A DNA stretch of 33,790 nt from Halanaerobium sp. MA284_MarDTE_T2 (lineage in GTDB: Bacteria > Bacillota > Halanaerobiia > Halanaerobiales > Halanaerobiaceae): assembly GCF_003337245.1 (NCBI RefSeq), contig NZ_QPJE01000023.1, forward strand, positions 1 to 33,790, in the 5' to 3' direction. The notes below the pieces were generated by a model. That model saw only the letters and a program-made list of their open reading frames with translations. It did no database searches and was not told where the DNA came from. The first letter of the stretch is position 1; the number at the start of each line of letters is the position of its first letter. The position numbers and the translations under genes were made by a program. Below, one piece after another: positions 7,061 to 16,201 of the stretch.

Positions 7061-8133
7061 AGCCTGGCCTCCTTAAGTGCACTTTCTGCAAAACTACACA
7101 CTTCAGCTTTTTTCGCAAGACAGATATTTTTTAACCTCTTTCTAAAATCATAGCGGTTTTCCAGCAGATATTCTAATTCTGCATAAATATCATCTCTGTG
7201 CAGAGATCCAATATCAAGTGTATTGAGAAATTCAATTTCCGAAACCAGCCCATCTATTTTGGGATCATAGCTGACAGCAAGAAATGGTATCTGATTTAAT
7301 AATGCAAAAATAAGGCTGTGCAGTCTCACTCCTAAGAACAAATCATTATCTTTAAGCTGTTTAACTGCCTGAAGTGGATCTTCTGCAAGCTCTTCTATAA
7401 TAACATCACTTCCTGTGGTTCTGTCAAGAATAGTTTTCAATTTTTTTGAAGGTCTTTCGTCAACACCTCTATGAAAAGGATATATCTTAAAATCACAGCT
7501 GTATTTTTGAGCAAATTTGCTCATCCCTGCCCCCAGTTCTTCAATATAACCAGCCTGCCATGGGCGTACAGAAATCCCCACATTAGTCCTGCTGTGCAGC
7601 TTTCTTTTGACCACATCCTTTTCATTATAAAGAGCAAAAGCCGGATCAGCGGTGAGTTTTACATCTTTTCCTTTTAGTCCAATACGGCTGAGAAGCTCGG
7701 CTGACCCGCGGTCTCTAACTCCGATATGATCAATATTTTTAAGTGTAATTCCTGTTATTATGCGGTTTATCTTTCTGTTTAAAGGACCTACGCCCTGTGC
7801 GTAAAATGATACTTTTGTTCCCTGCAGTTTAGCCAGCCAGATAAGTCCAAGGTAATAAAAAATAGAAAGGTGGCCAGTTACATCCTGAATTAAACTTCCA
7901 CCACCAGTGACAAAAAGATCGGCTTCTGCCAGCTCAGAAATTATATTGAGCAGTGAAGTTCTGCCTGCCGCATCTACATTATATCTTTTTTTAGTAACTT
8001 CAGGATCAGCAGAGAGTACGGTTATATCAATTTCAGAATTTATTTCTTTAAAAAGTTTTATAATTCCGGCCAGAACAGCCTCATCTCCCAAATTATCAAA
8101 ACCGTAATACCCTGAAATAAGAATTTTAGACAA
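7057..8133 (-). CDS. csaB: Polysaccharide pyruvyl transferase CsaB
   Basis: A 358-residue transferase that places a ketal pyruvate on the secondary cell-wall polymer, the modification recognised by SLH domains. Signature segments: ISGYYGFDNLGDEAVLAGI at the N-terminus, DLFVTGGGSLIQDVTGH, FYAQGVGPLNRKINR, GVRDRGSAELLSRIG, ISVRPWQAGYIE and LGVRLHSLIFAL. A GTG at 8142 would overlap the DUF5693 stop, but it lies inside the AGAGGTGAG ribosome site; the TTG at 8131-8133 (protein MSKILISG) is better spaced and gives the usual family N-terminus. It is tightly packed between DUF5693 and tagA. Confidence 0.92.
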   Translation of the reverse strand: MSKILISGYYGFDNLGDEAVLAGIIKLFKEINSEIDITVLSADPEVTKKRYNVDAAGRTSLLNIISELAEADLFVTGGGSLIQDVTGHLSIFYYLGLIWLAKLQGTKVSFYAQGVGPLNRKINRIITGITLKNIDHIGVRDRGSAELLSRIGLKGKDVKLTADPAFALYNEKDVVKRKLHSRTNVGISVRPWQAGYIEELGAGMSKFAQKYSCDFKIYPFHRGVDERPSKKLKTILDRTTGSDVIIEELAEDPLQAVKQLKDNDLFLGVRLHSLIFALLNQIPFLAVSYDPKIDGLVSEIEFLNTLDIGSLHRDDIYAELEYLLENRYDFRKRLKNICLAKKAEVCSFAESALKEARL

Positions 8134-8138
8134 GCTGC

Positions 8139-10103
8139 TCACCTCTGTTCAGCCGAAAAATATTTTTCATACAAAAATACAGCAAACTGATAAATAACAA
8201 TCAGTATCATTCCTAAAACAAGCCCCAGCCAGTATGAATGAAATGTCCTAATTAGTGAAATAATAACAGGTGTGTGAAGATGTGAAAAAGTATTTGCAGC
8301 TGTTATCATTCCAACAGAAGCAAGCATCAGCACAGGATAAAAATAAATTCTTTTTCTGTATTTAGCTGACAGCCACAGAGATAATACAAAAATAGGGTGT
8401 CCAATCAAAAATTCCTTAAAGCGGGGCCGTACATACAGCACTCCCTCCAGCAGTGACCTGAGTGTTTTTTCCCAGGCTGGTACAGGCAGCAGTGGAAAAT
8501 TACCTGTTCTGCCTATATATATAACAGCTATAAAAGCAAGTATTCCGGCTGCAATCAAATGCTTAACTCTTATCTCTGCTTCCATAAGAAAAATTAATCT
8601 TTTTTTCAAATCTTCATTTCCCAATGTTAAAAAATAATAAAATGAAATTATTATTAACGGCAGCAGAAAAGAAAATTTTACACCACGGAACTGCAGAATT
8701 TTTAAAATAAATGGAGTGCTATTTAGTGAAGCCGAAACAAAAATTCCACCTGTAAGTGCGGTCAAAACTGCCGCTGTATATTTTAATATAAGTTTAACTA
8801 TTGATTCTTTTTTTTCATTTTTAACTATATCACTGCCGCCGAGAAGAAAAGCTATTACAGCCAGTGACGGGAAAATTACTGCAGCAGCAAGAGCTGTAAG
8901 CTGTCTCAAAAAAATCTCCTTATTTATTAATAATAAAAAAATAAGTCCAGCTGCGGCCACACCAGCAGCAGCTAAATTTAACCACTTTCTAAATTTATCA
9001 CCAACTGCATTTTCCAGCAGGTAGTTTAGCAGAATTACTCCACCTGCAGCTGTCCCAGCAAAAACAGCCAGAAAACTGAACAGGGAAGCGGAAAAAATTG
9101 GTGCTGCTTCTGCATTTCCTACTGTATAGCCTGCATTGTTTAAGTCTGTTTTTAAAGCTGAAAGCAGGCTGTAGTTTTTATTTAGAAGATTATTTCCTTT
9201 TAAATATGGTTTAAAATATATTATCTTCACATTTCTTTCTCTAACTGCTCTTAAATATCTGTCCACTATTACAGAGATAGATGTCTGTTCAACCTCTTCC
9301 TGCTGCATGCTGTGAACTCTGAGCAAATTATAATCTACAGCAGAGGCAATATTTTTTGCCCCATCCTGAGCTGCAATAAAAGCCTCAATATATCCAAAAG
9401 TAATGGAATGTTCTTTTAAGAGCTCTGCTGTTCTGTCCAGGCTGTCGGGATAACCTGTTATTTCTTCACCATCAAAAATTATCAGTTCAGGAGATAAATG
9501 CTTCAGATTATTTTCAAGTACTGCCTGAGAATTTAAATCATTTGCACTTCTTAAGGCTACTTTTAAACTGCTGTTTTTTGCTGATTTATAGAGACTACCA
9601 TTATAAGAAAGATTAAGGTTCAACAGTTTATCATGCCACTGCGGGAAAAAAAGAAAGCTCAGGTTTTCCCCCTCAATCAGCCGGGCATTATACTGTTTCT
9701 TTAAATGATCTGCCAGCTGATGAAGGTTCTGCCTGAGGTTTTGTGAAAAAACAGCAAAAACTGCTCCATCATCCAGATCTCCAGCTGCAACACCTGCAGA
9801 TTCAAAAAAACTCAGCCTGTCTTTATCTAAAAGCATAAGCTCTGCTGGTTCTATACGAACTATTTTTCCATTTTTTTTAAGATCTTTTATACTCTGCTGA
9901 TAAACCGCGACTCCAGTGACTCCATTTTCTTTAAGCTTTTCTATCTCAAGCTCAGGTTCCTGTGCTGCCAGTTCAATTAATCCATCTCCATCAATAATTA
10001 TTTCTACATTATCAGCTCTATCAATTTTTTCCACTCTTTCAGCAAGAGATATACCGGCTCCTATTAAACTAATTATAATAATTAGCATCAGTACTTTTTT
10101 CAA
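8139..10103 (-). CDS. DUF5693 family multi-pass membrane protein
   Basis: A 654-residue protein of unknown activity. One N-terminal hydrophobic segment (signal/anchor) precedes a large extracytoplasmic region (about residues 25-340), in which EIEKLKENGVTGVAVYQQSIKDL and the later SPELIIFDGEEITGYPDSL suggest a barrel- or glycosidase-like soluble domain. The remainder (about 345-650) is about eight membrane helices. DUF5693 proteins are commonly found next to csaB and are presumed to serve the same wall-polymer pathway, possibly as a flippase or polymerase partner; that role is inference. The start is TTG at 10101-10103 with AAGGTGA seven bases upstream. It begins 2 bp after the prfB stop. Confidence 0.85.
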   Translation of the reverse strand: MKKVLMLIIIISLIGAGISLAERVEKIDRADNVEIIIDGDGLIELAAQEPELEIEKLKENGVTGVAVYQQSIKDLKKNGKIVRIEPAELMLLDKDRLSFFESAGVAAGDLDDGAVFAVFSQNLRQNLHQLADHLKKQYNARLIEGENLSFLFFPQWHDKLLNLNLSYNGSLYKSAKNSSLKVALRSANDLNSQAVLENNLKHLSPELIIFDGEEITGYPDSLDRTAELLKEHSITFGYIEAFIAAQDGAKNIASAVDYNLLRVHSMQQEEVEQTSISVIVDRYLRAVRERNVKIIYFKPYLKGNNLLNKNYSLLSALKTDLNNAGYTVGNAEAAPIFSASLFSFLAVFAGTAAGGVILLNYLLENAVGDKFRKWLNLAAAGVAAAGLIFLLLINKEIFLRQLTALAAAVIFPSLAVIAFLLGGSDIVKNEKKESIVKLILKYTAAVLTALTGGIFVSASLNSTPFILKILQFRGVKFSFLLPLIIISFYYFLTLGNEDLKKRLIFLMEAEIRVKHLIAAGILAFIAVIYIGRTGNFPLLPVPAWEKTLRSLLEGVLYVRPRFKEFLIGHPIFVLSLWLSAKYRKRIYFYPVLMLASVGMITAANTFSHLHTPVIISLIRTFHSYWLGLVLGMILIVIYQFAVFLYEKYFSAEQR

Positions 10104-10105
10104 GT

Positions 10106-11228
10106 TTATTCACCTTTTCTATCGGCAGAATTTATGCTTGCATATTTTAAATAGGATTCTATAAATTCATCCAGATATCCATCCATAACTTTCTGTGTGT
10201 TTCCCTCTTCATGTCCGGTTCTGTGATCTTTTATCATATTATAGGGGTGAAAAACATAGGACCTTATCTGACTGCCCCAGGCAATTTCCTTATGCTCACC
10301 ACTTAATTCCTCTATTTTTTCTGCCTGTGCTTCCTCTTTTAGTTCAATTAGTTTTGAAGTTAAAATTTTCATTGCCACAGATTTATTTTTATGTTGTGAC
10401 CTTTCATTCTGACACTGTACAACTACACCTGTAGGCAGATGTGTTATCCTTACAGCCGAATCTGTCTTATTAACATGCTGTCCACCTGCTCCACTGGCTC
10501 GATAAGTATCTATCTTTAAATCATTTTCATTAATATCAACTTCTACATCATCATCAATTTCCGGTATTACATCTACTGAGGCAAAAGAAGTATGCCTCCG
10601 GCCAGATGAATCAAAAGGAGAAATCCTTACCAGACGGTGAACACCTTTTTCCCCTTTAAGATATCCATATGCATAATCACCAGAAATCAGCAGGGTTACA
10701 CTCTTAATACCGGCTTCATCTCCGCCAGTAAAATCCAGAGTCTTTACTTCATAGCCATTACCTTCTGCCCAGCGGGTATACATTCTGAGCAGCATTTCTG
10801 CCCAATCCTGTGATTCTGTACCTCCAGCCCCAGGGTGAATTGAGAGGATGGCATTATGGTCATCATACTGACCATTTAACCTCAGCTGTAATTCTAGATT
10901 ATCTATTGTTTTTTCTAAAGCTTTAAAGGTGTTTTTTAGATCACTAGAAACAGATCCAGAATTCATCTCATCACTGAGCTCCATAAATACCTCAGCTTCC
11001 TCAAACTTTTCTTCCAGTTCTTTCATCACTTTAAGCCTCTTTTTTATCTTGTCCAGCCGCTGTGATTTTTTGCGGGCATTTTTCTTATTATCCCAAAAAT
11101 CGGAGGCTGCCATTTCTTTCTCTATTTCTTTTTTTTCTTTCTTTAGTGAAGACGTGTCAAAGTAAATCACTCAATTCATTAAATCTATCTTTTAGTTCTT
11201 CATATTTATTTTCATAATTCACTGCCAT
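10106..11228 (-). CDS. prfB: Peptide chain release factor 2, with programmed +1 frameshift
   Basis: RF2 releases the peptide at UAA and UGA. The reading frame is split: codons 1-23 run from ATG at 11226-11228 to CTT at 11160-11162, then an in-frame TGA (11157-11159) followed by C. Skipping one base gives GAC and the rest of the protein, so the product is join(11228..11160, 11158..10106), about 373 residues. The anticodon-like SPF tripeptide (RISPFDSSGRR) identifies RF2 rather than RF1, and GAGGQHVNKTDSAVR holds the catalytic GGQ. A start confined to the second frame would truncate the N-terminal domain. The ribosome site GGGAGATGAT overlaps the end of secA, which stops 4 bp before, so the two genes are coupled. 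Confidence 0.96.
11156..11174 (-). other. RF2 autoregulatory frameshift site
   Basis: On the minus strand the recoding heptamer CTTTGAC (11162-11156) sits after a weak GAGTGAT purine-rich stretch that could act as the internal Shine-Dalgarno. When RF2 is scarce the ribosome slips forward on CTT and avoids the UGA. The upstream stimulator is less perfect than the AGGGGG of enterobacteria. Confidence 0.9.
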
Positions 11229-11232
11229 TTTA

Positions 11233-13791
11233 TCATCTCCCACAGCATTTTTTGTATTTTTTTCCACTCCCACAGGGGCAGGGATCATTTCTGCCCGGTT
11301 CTTCACCTTTGACAACTGTGTTTTCACCTATACTGCCGTCACTGGTGCTGGATTTTTTGTTTCCTCTAGAAAGAACATTTTCAGCTGAAGAATAATTGAG
11401 CTGCTTCTGCCTTATCTTCTGCTGCATTTCTGCTTTTTTGTCTTTAACTTCTACCTGGAACGATGTTTTTATTATATCTTCTCTTATGGAAGCTGTCAGC
11501 TCATTGAACATGTCAAATGATTCAAATTTATATTCTGTCAGCGGATCTTTCTGACCATAAGCCCTAAGTCCAATACCCTGGCGAAGTTCATCCATATTAT
11601 TAAGATGTGACATCCATTTTCTATCAATTACTCTAAGGGACAGGAATTTAATTATACTGTCAAATCTCTTCGGACCAATTTTGTCCCTCTTTTTTTGAAA
11701 TTTGCTGAGTGCTTTAACGAAAATTATTTCTGCTATTTCTTCTTTTTCCTTATTTTTAAATTCTTCTTTTTTCAGCTCACCTGCAATACCCATACCTTTT
11801 AGATATTCCAGCATTCCATCAAGATCCCAGTCTTCTGGATGGATATCATCAGGCATGAACATTTCCAGAATATCATCCAGCAGTTTTTCTAACATTCCTT
11901 CAATTTTTTCTATCAGCTGATCTGTTTTGAGCAGTTCGCGGCGCTGTTCATAAATAACCTCTCTCTGCTTGTTTAGAATATCATCATATTCCAGAATCGC
12001 TTTTCTAATATCAAAGTTGCGGGATTCCACCTTCTGCTGTGCTCTTTCCAGAGAGTTGGAAATAATTTTATGCTCTATCGGCTGGTCCTCATCCACACCT
12101 AATTTATCCAGTATCCCGTTTATTTTATCAGAACCAAACAGGCGCAGCAGATCATCTTCTAATGAAACATAAAATTGTGATGAACCGGGATCGCCCTGAC
12201 GTCCCGAGCGTCCCCTGAGCTGATTGTCTATTCTTCGACTTTCATGTCGTTCAGTACCTAATACATGCAGACCTCCCAGCTCTTTTACTCCATCACCAAG
12301 GACAATATCAGTACCTCGACCGGCCATATTTGTGGCTATTGTAACACTCCTTTTCTGCCCGGCATCTTTTATTATATCTGCCTCTCTCTCATGGTTTTTT
12401 GCATTTAAAACATTGTGGGGTATATTCCTCTTTTTCAAAAGCCTACTTAATAATTCAGATTTTTCTATGTCTATTGTTCCAACCAGCACCGGCTGGCCCT
12501 TTTTGTAAAGTCTTTCGATCTCATTTATAACAGCATTTATCTTGGCTTCAATGTTTGTAAAAACAAGGTCTGATTTATCCTCCCTTATCATGGGTTCATT
12601 TGTAGGTATTACAACAACAGACATACCATAAATCTTTTTGAATTCTTCCTCTTCTGTTGCAGCAGTACCTGTCATACCTGCCAGCTTATTATACATACGG
12701 AAATAGTTCTGCAGTGTAATCTTGGCAAAAGTCTGACTCCCCTTCTGTACCTGCACACCTTCTTTAGCCTCTATAGCCTGATGCAGTCCTTCACTGTAGC
12801 GGCGGCCTTCCATCACCCGGCCGGTAAACTCATCTACAATCTTGACTGTTCCATCTTTAACTATATAATCTCTATCTTTTTTCATTAAAGTGTGAGCTTT
12901 TAGTGCCTGATTCAGCTGATGGTTGAGCTTGAAATTTTCTTCAGCATAGAGATTTTCTATTCCCAGCTTTTTCTCAGCCTCTTTTATCCCTTCTTCTGTA
13001 AGTGTGACAAGTTTATTTTTTTCGTCCAGCTCATAATGCTTATCTTCTTTGAGGTGGGGAATAACTCGATTAAACTTTTTGTAATCACTGCTTGACTCCT
13101 GTACAGGTCCAGAAATTATTAGCGGAGTTCTTGCCTCATCGATTAAAATACTGTCAACCTCATCTAAAATAGCATAGTGATATTCTCTCTGTACCAGATC
13201 TTCTTCTTTATAGGCCATATTATCACGCAGATAATCAAAACCAAATTCATTATTTGTACCATAAGTTATATCACAGTTATATGCTTTGCGCCTTTCAGCA
13301 GGTGGCATTCCACTTAAGATAACTCCAACCGACAGTCCTAAAAATCGATATATCTGGCCCATCCACTCACTGTCCCTCTCAGCCAAATAATCATTAACTG
13401 TTACAACATGAACACCTTTACCGGTTAGAGCATTAAGATAAACAGGCAGTGTTGCTGCCAGTGTTTTACCTTCACCTGTTTTCATCTCTGCAATTTTCCC
13501 CTGATGAAGAACTATACCACCCATAAGCTGTACATCAAAATGACGAAAACCTTCTTCAGTAGAACGCTGTGCTGCTTCACGAACAACTGCAAATGCTTCT
13601 ACCAGTAGTTCATCAAGACTTTCTCCATCAGCATACCTATTTTTAAATTCTTCTGTCTTTGACTTCAACTCTGAATCACTTAATCTCTTCATTGCCGGTT
13701 CTAAATTATTTATTTCATCAACAATAGGTTCTAATTTTTCCAGTTCTTTTTCATTTGGATCCTTAAAAATTTTCTTGAGGAATTCAAACAT
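11233..13791 (-). CDS. secA: Preprotein translocase ATPase SecA
   Basis: An 852-residue motor of the Sec pathway. Walker A is in [14 protein letters not shown], Walker B and DEAD-like region in [16 protein letters not shown], the preprotein cross-linking domain follows, and the second nucleotide fold has [16 protein letters not shown] and [18 protein letters not shown]. The C-terminus carries the zinc-binding tail [13 protein letters not shown], which contacts SecB or the ribosome and lipids. Length is normal for Firmicutes. ATG at 13789-13791 has AGGAGG seven bases upstream. It heads the secA-prfB-DUF5693-csaB-tagA-yitT run and has a good sigma-A promoter about 83 bp upstream. Confidence 0.98.
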   Translation of the reverse strand: MFEFLKKIFKDPNEKELEKLEPIVDEINNLEPAMKRLSDSELKSKTEEFKNRYADGESLDELLVEAFAVVREAAQRSTEEGFRHFDVQLMGGIVLHQGKIAEMKTGEGKTLAATLPVYLNALTGKGVHVVTVNDYLAERDSEWMGQIYRFLGLSVGVILSGMPPAERRKAYNCDITYGTNNEFGFDYLRDNMAYKEEDLVQREYHYAILDEVDSILIDEARTPLIISGPVQESSSDYKKFNRVIPHLKEDKHYELDEKNKLVTLTEEGIKEAEKKLGIENLYAEENFKLNHQLNQALKAHTLMKKDRDYIVKDGTVKIVDEFTGRVMEGRRYSEGLHQAIEAKEGVQVQKGSQTFAKITLQNYFRMYNKLAGMTGTAATEEEEFKKIYGMSVVVIPTNEPMIREDKSDLVFTNIEAKINAVINEIERLYKKGQPVLVGTIDIEKSELLSRLLKKRNIPHNVLNAKNHEREADIIKDAGQKRSVTIATNMAGRGTDIVLGDGVKELGGLHVLGTERHESRRIDNQLRGRSGRQGDPGSSQFYVSLEDDLLRLFGSDKINGILDKLGVDEDQPIEHKIISNSLERAQQKVESRNFDIRKAILEYDDILNKQREVIYEQRRELLKTDQLIEKIEGMLEKLLDDILEMFMPDDIHPEDWDLDGMLEYLKGMGIAGELKKEEFKNKEKEEIAEIIFVKALSKFQKKRDKIGPKRFDSIIKFLSLRVIDRKWMSHLNNMDELRQGIGLRAYGQKDPLTEYKFESFDMFNELTASIREDIIKTSFQVEVKDKKAEMQQKIRQKQLNYSSAENVLSRGNKKSSTSDGSIGENTVVKGEEPGRNDPCPCGSGKKYKKCCGR

Positions 13792-13873
13792 CTAACATCC
13801 TCCTGTTTGTAATATTTTATTAAAATCATCCTTAAATTTCCTGCATATCAGTAGATTCTTTACAATCAAAATA

Positions 13874-13902
13874 ATTATATCATTTATACCCTGTCAGGTA
13901 AA
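13874..13902 (-). promoter_or_regulatory. Sigma-A-type promoter for the secA run
   Basis: On the minus strand TTTACC (13902-13897) and a perfect TATAAT (13879-13874) are separated by 17 bases. The predicted leader is about 75 nt. A GCAGGAAAT motif also occurs downstream of it at about 13838, but without a good GAAT partner. Confidence 0.7.
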
Positions 13903-13928
13903 GCGTGAAACGTACCAGGTACAAAAAA

Positions 13929-13981
13929 GAAAAACAAAAAACCCTGACAGAAGTTCTTTTAATTAGAAACTTCTACCAGGG
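13929..13981 (-). terminator. Rho-independent terminator after hpf
   Basis: CCCTG-AC-AGAAGTT and AACTTCT-AC-CAGGG (13942-13981) form a long stem with one symmetric AC/AC internal loop; in the minus-strand reading it is followed by TTTTTTGTTTTTC. It lies 28 bp beyond the hpf stop and separates the sigH-hpf run from the secA promoter. Confidence 0.9.
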
Positions 13982-14009
13982 CTTGTATTTGTATTTAATA
14001 AAATTTTAT

Positions 14010-14588
14010 TTAGCCAAAAATGGGTTCTATTAATCCATAGTTGCCGTCTTTCCTTTTATAAACAACATTGGTTTCTTCTGTTTCCGCATTATAGAAAACA
14101 AAAAAGTCATGTCCGAGAAGATCCATCTGCATACAGGCTTCTTCTACATTCATCGGCTTCATTGCAAATTGCTTGGTCCGCACAATTTTAGGCTCAAATA
14201 CATCTGTTTCTATTTCTTCCTCTTCAAGTTTATTGTTAAGTATCTGCTCTTTGCGCTCTTCTTTATACTCCTCTTTAAATTCCTGTTTGCGCTCAATGTA
14301 TCTATCATGAATCTTAGTTTTATACTTTCTAAGCTGTCTTTCTAATTTGTCGACCACACCATCAATAGAAGCATACATATCACCTGTTGCTTCTTCTCCC
14401 CGCAGTATGAGGCCCTTAACATAAGCTGTAACCTCAACTATATGTCTTTCCCTTTCTACCTCCATGGAGATCTGAACTTCCATCGGCTCCCCATTAAAAT
14501 ACTTGTCAAGCTTTCTCACCTTCTCTTCTGCGTGCTCTTTTAAAGAAGGGGTAACATCGATGTTCTTTCCGTAAGTCATTATTTTCAT
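14010..14588 (-). CDS. hpf: Ribosome hibernation promoting factor, long form
   Basis: A 192-residue long HPF that dimerises 70S ribosomes into inactive 100S particles in stationary phase. The N-terminal ~100 residues form the ribosome-binding domain (MTYGKNIDVTPSLKEHAEEK, DMYASIDGVVDKLERQLRKYK). A charged linker (KEEYKEERKEQI) follows, then the C-terminal dimerisation domain (KQFAMKPMNVEEACMQMDLLGHDFFVF, VVYKRKDGNYGLIEP). The ATG at 14586-14588 is preceded by AGGAG; the frame is open six codons further without support. It has its own sigma-H-like promoter, matching what is known for Bacillus subtilis yvyD/hpf (sigma-H and sigma-B control), and ends at a strong terminator. Confidence 0.96.
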   Translation of the reverse strand: MKIMTYGKNIDVTPSLKEHAEEKVRKLDKYFNGEPMEVQISMEVERERHIVEVTAYVKGLILRGEEATGDMYASIDGVVDKLERQLRKYKTKIHDRYIERKQEFKEEYKEERKEQILNNKLEEEEIETDVFEPKIVRTKQFAMKPMNVEEACMQMDLLGHDFFVFYNAETEETNVVYKRKDGNYGLIEPIFG

Positions 14589-14622
14589 GAAGCTCACTCC
14601 TCTCACATCTATTATAATATAT

Positions 14623-14651
14623 TTATTCTATATAATTACTCTGATTCCTGC
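14623..14651 (-). promoter_or_regulatory. Sigma-H-type promoter of hpf
   Basis: On the minus strand GCAGGAATC (14651-14643; consensus RnAGGAwww, last base off) is followed after 11 bases by ATAGAATAA (14631-14623; exact match to RnnGAATww). The predicted transcript would start near 14616, about 28 nt before the start codon and well clear of the ribosome site. A TATAAT at 14611-14616 would place the start too close to that site. Confidence 0.65.
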
Positions 14652-14692
14652 TGGATTAATAAAATATTGAAAATTGTAATATACAAATACTG

Positions 14693-15439
14693 TTAATATA
14701 TCTCTACCGGAACTGAAGCTGCTGTCAGTACAAAAATTTTATTGGAATCCAGCCTGTTTTTAATAAGTGCAGCTGTCTTGGATGCTGTAGTACCTGTGGT
14801 TAGAATGTCATCAATTATTAAAATATTTTTTTTAGAAAATTCTCTAAAATTTATATTTTTCTTTAAGCTAAATACATCTTTAAGTTCCATCTCTCTGGCT
14901 TCCCTAGTAAGTGAAAAAAGCGGAATGCTGTTTTTAGTTCTAAGCAGAATATCCCTATATTCTATTCCTGTCTTTTCGGCCAGCAGTTCAGCCAGCAGTG
15001 CTGCCTGATTATAGCCGCGTATCTCCTCTCTCTCTTCGTGCATGGGAATTGCCATTATATAATCAATATTATATTTAGAAAAATATTCCTTGAAATAGAG
15101 AAAAAGAATCTCCACCATTGGTGAAGCAAGATCAGGTCTGTGTCCATATTTAAATTTAAGCAGCAGTTCACGACCATAACCGAGATAGCTGAAGCTGCTG
15201 CGGGCAGCATCGAAATCCGGCATTTTTTCCTGACATTCTGGACATAAATCGCCCGCAAATAAAGAACTTGGAATTACCTGTCTACCGCATAAAGGACAGG
15301 GTTCAGTGATAAACGTAATTCTGGAAAGACAGCGGCTGCAGATACCGGAAATTTCAGAAGAATCATAGCGGCGACCACAGGCTAAACAGACAGGTTTTTC
15401 CGGATATATAATGTCCAGAAGTGTTTTTTTTACTTTCAA
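14693..15439 (-). CDS. comF: ComF family protein (phosphoribosyltransferase-like)
   Basis: A 248-residue protein with an N-terminal double zinc ribbon (CLACGRRY, CSRC, CPLCGR, CPEC) and a type I phosphoribosyltransferase domain whose PRPP loop is ILIIDDILTTGTTASK. ComF/ComFC is needed for natural transformation in several bacteria and helps handle incoming single-stranded DNA; the exact reaction is not settled. TTG at 15437-15439 is the start, with GGTGGGAT overlapping the sigH stop 2 bp away, so the two are coupled. Its place directly behind sigH suits a competence role. Confidence 0.9.
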   Translation of the reverse strand: MKVKKTLLDIIYPEKPVCLACGRRYDSSEISGICSRCLSRITFITEPCPLCGRQVIPSSLFAGDLCPECQEKMPDFDAARSSFSYLGYGRELLLKFKYGHRPDLASPMVEILFLYFKEYFSKYNIDYIMAIPMHEEREEIRGYNQAALLAELLAEKTGIEYRDILLRTKNSIPLFSLTREAREMELKDVFSLKKNINFREFSKKNILIIDDILTTGTTASKTAALIKNRLDSNKIFVLTAASVPVEIY

Positions 15440-15441
15440 TT

Positions 15442-16068
15442 TTATCCCACCAGATCTCTCAAGTTGTAATTTTCTTTTAAATCATCTATCTTTTTTCTTG
15501 CCCTCTGCAGAGCATTGTCAACTGTTTTAACACTAACATCTAATTCTTCCGATATCTCCTGATATGATTTGCTTTCCAGGTAAGACATAAAAACATCCCA
15601 CTCAAGGTCTGTCAGTTCTTTCTCTAAATCATGCATAATTAGAGTTAAAATTTCCTGACAGATAAATTTCCTTTCCAAATTTTCACCTTTATCAGGCAGA
15701 ATTTCATTAAAATTTCTGCCATTTTCATTGCCATAATCAAGAGTTTTATCAAGTGATGCAGAAGAATTTAGGGGAACATGTTTCTGTCTATTTGCTTTTT
15801 TTATGGCAGATATCAACTGTCTGTGTACACAGAGCTGAGAAAAGCCGCGAAAAGAAGCTCCTTTTTCTCTGCGGAAATCTCTTATGGCCTTGTAGAGGCC
15901 AACTCGTCCTTCCTGTACAACATCCTCTCGATCCAGACCTTTTATAAAAAAAAATTTAGCTTTTGCATATACTATATCCATATTCTGATCTATAAGATAT
16001 TCAATAGCAAAATTATTTCCAGTCTGGGCCATCTCGATAATCTCTTCCTCTCCCTTCTCACTAAACAA
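15442..16068 (-). CDS. sigH: RNA polymerase sigma-H factor (Spo0H type)
   Basis: About 208 residues of a sigma-70-family factor closely resembling Bacillus SigH. Region 2 has FFIKGLDREDVVQEGRVGLYKAIRDF (SigH reads YFLIGADREDIVQEGMIGLYKSIRDF), then SFRGFSQLCVHRQLISAIKKANRQKHVPLNS. Region 4 has SYQEISEELDVSVKTVDNALQRARKKI. In Bacillus SigH directs transition-phase, competence and early sporulation genes. ATG at 16081-16083 lacks a ribosome site; TTG at 16066-16068 follows GGGGGGAT, so I chose it. A run of seven G separates the two codons. The gene is in an operon with heptose-activation genes, not next to the usual ribosomal or nusG genes. Confidence 0.93.
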   Translation of the reverse strand: MFSEKGEEEIIEMAQTGNNFAIEYLIDQNMDIVYAKAKFFFIKGLDREDVVQEGRVGLYKAIRDFRREKGASFRGFSQLCVHRQLISAIKKANRQKHVPLNSSASLDKTLDYGNENGRNFNEILPDKGENLERKFICQEILTLIMHDLEKELTDLEWDVFMSYLESKSYQEISEELDVSVKTVDNALQRARKKIDDLKENYNLRDLVG

Positions 16069-16087
16069 TAAAATCCCCCCCATCCGT

Positions 16088-16201
16088 TCAATTAAAGATT
16101 TTCATCAGGGCCTGGAAGCTGATGCCCAGATCCAGCACTGTCGCACCAATTAGGAACAAAATTAAAATTAAAATAATCTGTAGATCAATATTTCTCATCA
16201 T
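16088..16201 (-). CDS. Small single-span membrane protein (37 residues), unlisted
   Basis: An ATG at 16199-16201 overlaps the rfaE2 stop in an ATGA arrangement and opens a 37-codon frame ending TGA at 16088-16090. The peptide begins MMRNIDLQ, then has a hydrophobic stretch (IILILILFLIGATVLDLGI) long enough to cross the membrane, and ends SFQALMKIFN. It fills the gap between rfaE2 and sigH almost exactly, so it is likely translated by coupling. I do not recognise the family. Its position directly before sigH raises the possibility of a link with the sigma factor, which is speculation. Confidence 0.6.
   Translation of the reverse strand: MMRNIDLQIILILILFLIGATVLDLGISFQALMKIFN

Noticed and set aside
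8716-9024. 102-codon plus-strand frame inside the DUF5693 gene
   Set aside because: Antisense of membrane-helix codons gives long Ser/Ile/Ala-rich open frames; there is no start signal.
14611-14616. TATAAT before hpf on the minus strand
   Set aside because: It has no -35 at 17 bases and would start the transcript at the ribosome site; the sigma-H-like pair just upstream fits better.
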